A stretch of 26,296 nucleotides of DNA from Puniceicoccales bacterium (lineage in GTDB: Bacteria; Verrucomicrobiota; Verrucomicrobiia; Opitutales; UBA953): NCBI GenBank assembly GCA_031279675.1, contig JAITIB010000120.1, positions 1-26,296 of the forward strand. Reading direction: 5' to 3'. Shown piece by piece: positions 7,264 to 11,940 of this stretch (position 1 is the stretch's first letter; each line of letters starts with the position of its first letter). Below the pieces are notes generated by a model, which saw only the letters and a list, made by a program, of their open reading frames with translations, searched no databases and was not told the origin of the DNA. The translations under genes were made by a program, and so were the position numbers.

Positions 7264-8877
7264 TTATGGCAATGGAGGCAAGCCCAATTCCTTGAGGAAC
7301 TTGTTGTGCGCGTTGGTGGCGGTTCGAATGCGTTTTTCGATTTCGAGCAGTTTGGCGTGAGTGTCCGCCAAGTCGATTTCCTCCTCGGCAACCGCGGTGC
7401 TGATGTAGCGGGAGATGTTCAGGTTGTAGCCTTCCTCGGCGATTCGCTCCATCGAAACGCGCTTGGAGTAACGCTCCTCCTCCTTTCGCTCCTGGTAGGT
7501 GGAGACGATCTTTTCGATGTGCTCTTCGGTGAGGACATTCTGGCGTTTGCCTTTCTCGAAGTGCTCGGCGGCGTTGATGAAGAGGACGTCGTCGGGCTTC
7601 TTACATTTCTTGAGGACGAGAATACAAACGGGAATACCGGTCGAGTAGAAGAGATTCGCGGGCAGGCCGATGACGGTGTCGATGTGGCCGTCTTTGAGCA
7701 GCTTGGTGCGAATGCGTTCCTCGGCGCCACCGCGGAAGAGCACGCCGTGGGGCAGGATGATCGCCATGACGCCCTGGTCCTTGAGATAGTGGAAACCGTG
7801 GAGGAGGAAGGCGAAGTCGGCGGCGGATTTGGGGGCGAGACCGTAGTTCTTGAAGCGAACGTCGCCGCTCATGTCGTCCTTCGGCTCCCAGCGCAGACTG
7901 AAGGGCGGGTTGGCGACGATGGCGTCGAACTTGGGCATCTTGGCAGGGTTGGTTTCCCGCAGCATGTCCCAATCATTGGTGAGCGTATCACCGTGGTAGA
8001 TTTCGAACTCCGTGTCCTTCACCCCGTGCAGCAACATGTTCATGCGTGCGAGATTGTAGGTGGTGATGTTCTTCTCCTGTCCGAAGATTTTGCCGATGGT
8101 GCCGCCCTGATCTTTCAGCCGCTTGCGAATATTGAGGAGCAGCGAGCCGGAACCGCAGGCGAAGTCGAAGACGCTGCCGAGGTGTTTTACGGGGCCTGTC
8201 TTGGGCTCCTGGCTGTCGAGGGTGACGATGCGCGAGAGAACGGAGGAAACCTGCTGCGGAGTATAGAACTCGCCCGCCTTCTTGCCGGAACCGGCGGCGA
8301 ACTGGCCGATCAGGTATTCGTAAGCGTCGCCGAGTGTGTCGGTGTTGGTGGAAAACTCAGCGAGGCCTTTGGCGATTTCCTTGATGATACCGCAGAGCGT
8401 TTTGTTTTTCGCGGGCTGGCGCTTCCCGAGTTTTTCCGAGTAGAGATTTATCTCGGAGAAGAGGCCTTGGAACGTGCTGTCGAAGGATTCGTTTTCGATG
8501 TAGTCGAAGCCCTTCTTTAGCGTTTCGAGAAGCTCATCGCTCTGATTGCGGGCGAGGTTGACGATGTTGGCCCAGAGGTGGTCCGGCTTGATGACGTAGT
8601 GAACCTTGCGCCGCATCTGCTTTTCGAAGTCCACGACGTCGCCGGGATTGTTGGCATACCAGATCGCGAGCGGCACGCGGGGATCGCCGTCGGCGAACTT
8701 AGGATAGTCGGAATCCAGCTCTTTCTTTGCGGCGACCTCGTAGTTGTCGGAGAGGTAGCGCAGGAAGAGAAATGCGAGCATGTAGTCGCGGAAATCATCC
8801 GCAGCCATCGCACCGCGCAGTTGGTCGGCGATGGCCCAGAGGGTCTTGCCGAGGCGTTGTTGGTCGGAAGCAGTCAT
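7264..8877 (-). CDS. hsdM: Type I restriction-modification system methyltransferase subunit HsdM
   Basis: 537 residues from ATG 8877. The frame stays open further upstream, but the peptide there is low-complexity Arg-rich shadow sequence overlapping rhuM, whereas MTASDQQRLGKTLWAIADQLRG is a normal HsdM start. HsdM binds S-adenosylmethionine and N6-methylates adenine at the site chosen by HsdS. The N-terminal helical domain ends before GEFYTPQQV, the conserved lead-in to the catalytic domain. Motif I is FDFACGSGSLL near 235-245, and motif IV is NPPF near 322 in DAIVANPPFSLRW. The C-terminus ends KELGLPPLP. Length is typical and all motifs are intact, so methylation may still work. rhuM lies 8 bp upstream on the same strand. 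The IS element begins 22 bp beyond the stop. Confidence 0.95.
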   Translation of the reverse strand: MTASDQQRLGKTLWAIADQLRGAMAADDFRDYMLAFLFLRYLSDNYEVAAKKELDSDYPKFADGDPRVPLAIWYANNPGDVVDFEKQMRRKVHYVIKPDHLWANIVNLARNQSDELLETLKKGFDYIENESFDSTFQGLFSEINLYSEKLGKRQPAKNKTLCGIIKEIAKGLAEFSTNTDTLGDAYEYLIGQFAAGSGKKAGEFYTPQQVSSVLSRIVTLDSQEPKTGPVKHLGSVFDFACGSGSLLLNIRKRLKDQGGTIGKIFGQEKNITTYNLARMNMLLHGVKDTEFEIYHGDTLTNDWDMLRETNPAKMPKFDAIVANPPFSLRWEPKDDMSGDVRFKNYGLAPKSAADFAFLLHGFHYLKDQGVMAIILPHGVLFRGGAEERIRTKLLKDGHIDTVIGLPANLFYSTGIPVCILVLKKCKKPDDVLFINAAEHFEKGKRQNVLTEEHIEKIVSTYQERKEEERYSKRVSMERIAEEGYNLNISRYISTAVAEEEIDLADTHAKLLEIEKRIRTATNAHNKFLKELGLPPLP

Positions 8878-8885
8878 TAAGAAAT

Positions 8886-9881
8886 TCAGGATTTGGGACG
8901 GCGTTTCAGTTTCGCCTCGATGGATTTCAGTTCGGCCTCGTCGGCCTGGTCGGCGGCGAGGGCGTCCTGTTTTTTGCGGCGTTCGTCGAAGTCGAGATAG
9001 AGCGCGGTGGTGGACACCTCCATTTGCTCGTGGCTGACGCCGCCATTGCCTTCCAGAAGCGGGAAGCCGTTGGAGGCGATGATCTGGTCGATGTTTTCTT
9101 TCCAGAAGCTCATGCGCGTTTCCTTGCGGTTTTTGGCGCGGAGTTCGGCGGTTTCGAGAAAGATGACGACAAGGCGGTTGAGGGTGTCGATTTCGTCCTC
9201 GGTCAGGTAGTTTTTGGCGACGAGGATGTCGGTCTTGCGCACCCTGTCGCCCTTCCACGCGAGCAGGCCGAAATGGGGATCGGCGGGATTGGCCCGCGCG
9301 GTGACGAGCTCGGCGGCGGTCTGACGGGTAGCGGCGTGGAGCAGGGCGTTCTGGATGGTGGCGAAAAACTGCTGGGTGGCGCGGTCGGTCTTGTCGTAGT
9401 CGGTGCTTAGGGCGAAGAGGTCGCGCACCTTTTGATAAAAGCGCTTTTCCGACGCGCGGATATCGCGGATGCGCGCCAGCATCTCGTCGAAATGGTCCGG
9501 GCGTCCGTCGGGGTTTTTGAGCCGCTCGTCGTCCATCGCAAAACCCTTGAGCAGGTATTCCTTGAGGACGGTGGAGGCCCAGCGTCGGAACTGGACGCCG
9601 CGCGGCGAGCGCACGCGGTAGCCGACGGCGAGGATGGCATCAAGATTGTAGAGTTTGGTGGGGTAATCCTTGCCATCCGCGGCAGTTGTCAAGGATTCCT
9701 TGACAACTGAACCCTCCCGCAACTCGCCGTCCTCAAATATGTTTTGAAGGTGAAGGGAGATGTTCTGTTTTGTGGTGGCGAAAAGTTCGGCCATCTCCAA
9801 CTGGGTCAGCCAGACTGTCTGCTCTTCGGCCCGGAGCTGGATTTGGTCTTTGCCGTCTTCGGTGGTATAGAGAATGATCAT
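8886..9881 (-). CDS. rhuM: RhuM-family virulence/accessory protein
   Basis: 331 residues. The N-terminal half carries the RhuM-family signature: VWLTQLEMAELFATTKQNIS, a HTH-like segment followed by HLQNIFEDGEL and a VVKESLTTAADGK region. Then come KLYNLDAILAVGYRVRS and RGVQFRRWASTVLKEYL, reminiscent of KilA-N/ANT phage regulators. The second half is helical, with a FDEMLARIRDIRASEKRF segment and a Lys/Arg-rich C-terminus. RhuM was named from a Salmonella pathogenicity island; its biochemical role is not established. Homologues frequently lie between hsd genes, as here, where it separates hsdS and hsdM. The start ATG overlaps the stop of the 57-residue ORF as ATGA (9878-9881), implying translational coupling. 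Its ATG at 9881 has only an A-rich leader and no strong Shine-Dalgarno. Confidence 0.88.
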   Translation of the reverse strand: MIILYTTEDGKDQIQLRAEEQTVWLTQLEMAELFATTKQNISLHLQNIFEDGELREGSVVKESLTTAADGKDYPTKLYNLDAILAVGYRVRSPRGVQFRRWASTVLKEYLLKGFAMDDERLKNPDGRPDHFDEMLARIRDIRASEKRFYQKVRDLFALSTDYDKTDRATQQFFATIQNALLHAATRQTAAELVTARANPADPHFGLLAWKGDRVRKTDILVAKNYLTEDEIDTLNRLVVIFLETAELRAKNRKETRMSFWKENIDQIIASNGFPLLEGNGGVSHEQMEVSTTALYLDFDERRKKQDALAADQADEAELKSIEAKLKRRPKS

Positions 9882-10051
9882 TTTTTTCGGATATAGTTAT
9901 TTGGCAACATTTTGCGCAATGCCACGTCAACAGATTTTCCGTTGCTCTCCAGATAGAGTGAAATGTCCGCCAGCAAGGTGTTCGCCAAAGGAAAATCAAT
10001 TCCTTGCGTCCTGTCCACACCTGCGCCTGTTATTAAAAGTTTCTTATACAT
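9878..10051 (-). CDS. 57-residue ORF resembling the N-terminus of a SIR2-like protein
   Basis: ATG at 10051, stop TGA at 9878-9880. The peptide starts MYKKLLITGAGVDRTQGIDF and continues PLANTLLADISLYLES, then SVDVALRKMLPNNYIRKK. A hydrophobic strand followed by GAG and then G-I-D-F resembles the nucleotide-binding 'GAG.S..(S)GIPDFR' start of SIR2-type NAD-binding domains, many of which act in defence. Full SIR2 domains need more than 200 residues, so this would be only the first strand, loop and helix: a truncated relic, or a small protein of its own. It lies 15 bp after the hsdS stop and overlaps rhuM by 4 bp (ATGA), so it is positioned to be co-translated. The SIR2 resemblance is inference from a short motif; that the ORF exists and is coupled is directly seen. 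Confidence 0.5.
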   Translation of the reverse strand: MYKKLLITGAGVDRTQGIDFPLANTLLADISLYLESNGKSVDVALRKMLPNNYIRKK

Positions 10052-10066
10052 AGTGTTGTTGATGGT

Positions 10067-10699
10067 TTATCTTGAAGAAGGGAAGAGCTGCTGCATGAGG
10101 GCTTTTTTGTGGGCCTTGAGCGCGTCGAGTTTCTGGCTTTCGGCTCCGATCAGCTCGTCCAGTGTGCTCAGGCATTCGGCGATTTTTTGTTGTTCGGCGG
10201 GAGATGACGTTGGAACGGGATATTCCCTAATCAAAGACAAGTCACCACGGGGCATTTTGAGCCCTTTGGCTCCGCTCATGACATATGCGATGAAACGGTC
10301 GTTCTTCAGGGCATGGGAAAGATACAGAGACCCGACAGATTCTTTGGCCCGGATAACGATAACGTCGTTCGAGGCTCCGCCACTTCTATCCGTTAGCCAT
10401 ATTTTTTTCAGATAAGGCCGAATGTTGGCGGCGAGGATATCGTTGGCACGGTAACGAACGACTGATCCTCCCGCAGGAAACGAGGACGGAGGAGAGAAGC
10501 CACCGAAGTCTGGCAGCAAATTCTCGGTGCTGACGTAATCGGCGCGACTGAACGCAGAAACGGAGATACGTTCGTCAACGAACTCGCCGAGTTCCTCAAG
10601 CGGATGCGCCTCCCAATCCGGCCCATCCCGAAACTCCGGAAAGCGCAGCTTGGGCGTGGGGGTGGGTTTGGGGGTGGCGTGTTTCATGCGCTCAGACAT
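10067..10699 (-). CDS. hsdS: Type I restriction system specificity subunit HsdS, half-length (single target-recognition domain)
   Basis: 210 residues, against 380-450 for an ordinary HsdS. After a Pro/Thr-rich start comes KLRFPEFRDGPDWEAHPLEE, the standard lead-in of a target-recognition domain. One recognition domain follows, containing LKMPRGDLSLIREYPVPTSS. Then comes one conserved coiled-coil spacer, SPAEQQKIAECLSTLDELIG through LDALKAHKKALMQQLF, and the protein stops at PSSR. In full HsdS proteins a second recognition domain and spacer continue exactly from such a QQLFP junction. Half-size subunits can work as homodimers that recognise a palindromic bipartite site, so this need not be dead. 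A GAATTC-centred palindrome at 10717-10728 lies just before the start. ATG 10699 is the longest start; ATG 10687 is an alternative. Confidence 0.88.
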   Translation of the reverse strand: MSERMKHATPKPTPTPKLRFPEFRDGPDWEAHPLEELGEFVDERISVSAFSRADYVSTENLLPDFGGFSPPSSFPAGGSVVRYRANDILAANIRPYLKKIWLTDRSGGASNDVIVIRAKESVGSLYLSHALKNDRFIAYVMSGAKGLKMPRGDLSLIREYPVPTSSPAEQQKIAECLSTLDELIGAESQKLDALKAHKKALMQQLFPSSR

Positions 10700-10716
10700 G
10701 GGCGAGTTTTAATCCC

Positions 10717-10728
10717 ATCGAATTCGAT
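10717..10728. repeat. Degenerate GAATTC-centred palindrome upstream of hsdS
   Basis: ATCGAATTCGAT is a 12-bp perfect palindrome flanked by TTTAATCCC on the left and AGAATTGG on the right. It looks like a decayed copy of the 24-bp palindromes at 11625-11648 and 11731-11754, which have the same TCGAATTCGA core, with AAACCC/GGGTTT arms in the second. It lies 18 bp from the hsdS start, on the far side of the transposase block from the intact copies, so similar palindromes bracket that block. Confidence 0.55.
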
Positions 10729-10746
10729 AGAATTGGAGTGAGGAAG

Positions 10747-11003
10747 GGTCGCCCCTTCAGGGCTCGCAAATGGCGGATACCCAGACCCAGGGCGTTGCCC
10801 TGGGCTGGCGTGGGACGCCCCGTCGGGGCTGGTGAGGAGTCGCGAGGTTTTCAGCACCCACCACACAGCCCCTGTTCCAAGCCCGGCGTTGGGGCTGGTG
10901 AGGAGTCGCGAGGTTTTCAGCACCGAAGGTGCGACCTGTGCCAGCCCGGGGCATCGCCCCGGGTTTTCGGTCGGACATCCAGCCAAGCCCTGAAGGGGCG
11001 GCC
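10747..11003. repeat. Palindromic repeat block 3' of the REP-type transposase
   Basis: This 257-bp non-coding block has layered repeats. Its ends are inverted copies of one 18-mer: GGTCGCCCCTTCAGGGCT at 10747-10764 and, as its reverse complement with one change, 10986-11003. Inside are hairpin palindromes at 10786-10804 (CCCAGGGC, GTT, GCCCTGGG), 10817-10829 (GCCCCG, T, CGGGGC) and 10945-10963 (CCCGGGGC, ATC, GCCCCGGG). A 34-bp exact direct repeat lies at 10825-10858 and 10891-10924, beginning GGGGCTGGTGAGGAG and ending TTTTCAGCACC. Positions 10747-10836 recur at 11465-11554. I find no protein-coding signal here. The structure is typical of REP/BIME-like sequence mobilised by single-strand transposases. 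Confidence 0.8.
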
Positions 11004-11482
11004 TATTCCCAAAGGTAGCGTTCATCGTATGCGAGGTTGTGTTTGGTGAGGAAGGCGCGGAATTCGTCCTGAAAGGCGATCTTCCGATGATGTTCGACCT
11101 GCGTGGCGATGTAACGCGTGACGGCCTCGACGGCGGATTCGCTGACCGAGAATGCGCCGTAACCCGCCTGCCAAGCGAAGGCGGTCAAGTCGGGGGATTG
11201 GGTTTTGAGCCATTTGGACGACGCTTTTTTGGCGTCCTCGACCGCGGTGGAGAGGGCGACGGTGCGGTGGAGCGAAAAGAGGACGTGAACGTGGTCCGCC
11301 ATGGAATTGAGCGCGAGGACGGGGGATTGCAGATTTTTGAAGACGGTGGCGAGATAGGCGTGCAGGGCCGGGCGGACGGTGTCCGACAGCAGTGGCTCCC
11401 GGTGTTTGGTCGAGAACACGAGGTGGATCAGATTTTTGGCGAGGGATTGCGGCATGGTGCGTCAGGTCGCCCTTTCAGGGCT
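10986..11482 (-). mobile_element. REP-associated single-strand transposon unit (gene flanked by inverted 18-mers)
   Basis: The Y1/HUH transposase gene lies between inverted copies of an 18-base sequence: AGCCCTGAAGGGGCGGCC at 10986-11003 and GGTCGCCCTTTCAGGGCT at 11465-11482. Further palindromic blocks lie outside both copies. This is the layout of a REPtron, a domesticated or autonomous IS200-like transposase gene with its cognate palindromes. The exact ends are uncertain because IS200/REP elements move as single strands and make no target duplication. It separates hsdR from hsdS in an otherwise continuous operon. Confidence 0.6.
11003..11455 (-). CDS. IS200/IS605-like Y1 (HUH) transposase, REP-associated type
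   Basis: 150 residues, the normal size for the Y1 transposase family (TnpA/RAYT). The protein begins MPQSLAKNLIHLVFSTKHRE, the conserved first strand. The HUH metal-binding motif is HVH at 55-57 within NSMADHVHVLF. The likely catalytic tyrosine is Tyr115 in AVTRYIATQVEHHRK. Such enzymes cut single-stranded DNA at hairpin palindromes, forming a 5'-phosphotyrosine link. The stop TAG at 11003-11005 touches the repeat block, and palindromes also lie upstream. No accessory tnpB is present. All catalytic residues are present, so it could be active. It lies in the same direction as the hsd genes, so its insertion need not block read-through from hsdR to hsdS. Confidence 0.9.
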   Translation of the reverse strand: MPQSLAKNLIHLVFSTKHREPLLSDTVRPALHAYLATVFKNLQSPVLALNSMADHVHVLFSLHRTVALSTAVEDAKKASSKWLKTQSPDLTAFAWQAGYGAFSVSESAVEAVTRYIATQVEHHRKIAFQDEFRAFLTKHNLAYDERYLWE

Positions 11483-11554
11483 CAAAAACGGGGAATACCA
11501 TAACCCAGGGCGTTGCCCTGGGCTGGCGTGGGACGCCCCGTCGGGGCTGGTGAG
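11465..11554. repeat. 90-bp direct repeat copy 5' of the transposase
   Basis: This copy aligns without gaps to 10747-10836, with about 80 of 90 positions identical by eye; the final 50 or so bases are the same. It contains the hairpins CCCAGGGC-GTT-GCCCTGGG at 11504-11522 and GCCCCG-T-CGGGGC at 11535-11547. With the partner copy it brackets the transposase gene in direct orientation. Confidence 0.8.
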
Positions 11555-11624
11555 CGCCGAAAAAGGCCGGCAATTCAAACATGGGCCGATATAGGATGCT
11601 CCGTTGGGGCTGGGGAGCAGTTCC

Positions 11625-11648
11625 AAGCCTCTCGAATTCGAGAGGCTT
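11625..11648. repeat. 24-bp perfect palindrome, GAATTC-centred
   Basis: The left half AAGCCTCTCGAA is followed by its exact reverse complement with no loop. It lies in the non-coding stretch between the transposase and the hsdR end. It shares its core and length with the palindrome at 11731-11754 but has different arms (CCTCT rather than CCCGT), so the core is conserved while the arms covary. Confidence 0.8.
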
Positions 11649-11663
11649 CAGAGAGACGGCAGC

Positions 11664-11693
11664 GACCATATTGTTGACGTCAACAACATGGTC
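11664..11693. repeat. 30-bp near-perfect palindrome
   Basis: A 16-bp perfect centre, TTGTTGACGTCAACAA at 11671-11686, extends to GACCAT on the left and ATGGTC on the right, with one mismatched pair (A70/C87) between. It lies between the two GAATTC-centred palindromes and has an unrelated core (GACGTC). It could be a protein-binding operator-like site or another hairpin substrate for the neighbouring single-strand transposase. Confidence 0.7.
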
Positions 11694-11730
11694 GGAGGTT
11701 CGGGGGCTGATTACGTCGAAGTCGGGTTTC

Positions 11731-11754
11731 AAACCCGTCGAATTCGACGGGTTT
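11731..11754. repeat. 24-bp perfect palindrome, GAATTC-centred, with a second overlapping hairpin
   Basis: The left half AAACCCGTCGAA is followed by its exact reverse complement. A second small hairpin, GGGTTT-C-AAACCC at 11724-11736, overlaps the left arm, so the DNA could fold in two alternative ways. Around it, 11755-11938 shows no coding signal apart from the inverted repeat noted separately. Confidence 0.8.
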
Positions 11755-11826
11755 AATTGTGGCGATTTCGCCGTAATTAAAATCGGTCGCGGCATGATTC
11801 GTAGGCGTTGAGACCGGAGGAAGAAG

Positions 11827-11940
11827 GAAGTGAGAATTTAGAATTGGAAAGTGAGAAATTTTTCCCGGATTCGGACTTCGCGGAAGATTTGGACGGACGT
11901 GGCGGCATGTCTGGTTTTCTCACTTCTGAATTTTCACTTC
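11827..11940. repeat. Inverted repeat after the hsdR stop codon
   Basis: The arm GAAGTGAGAATTTAGAA at about 11828-11844, with a second AGTGAGAAA at about 11850-11858, is matched in reverse complement by TTTTCTCACTTCTGAATTTTCACTTC at 11915-11940. The arms differ by two substitutions and a gap of about 6 bases. On the minus strand this would be a long stem with a loop of more than 50 nt right after hsdR. It has no following U-run, so I do not call it an intrinsic terminator. It may be a further mobile-repeat remnant. Confidence 0.35.

Noticed and set aside
7213..8520. Plus-strand open frame of 435 codons
   Set aside because: Antisense to hsdM; its composition is a shadow of the HsdM codons.
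10825..10924. Two exact 34-bp repeats that could suggest a CRISPR array
   Set aside because: Only two copies with one 32-bp spacer, embedded in hairpin-rich REP-like sequence and with no cas genes nearby.
11581..11811. Plus-strand frame of 76 codons
   Set aside because: It covers the palindrome-rich non-coding stretch and is composed of the palindromes themselves.
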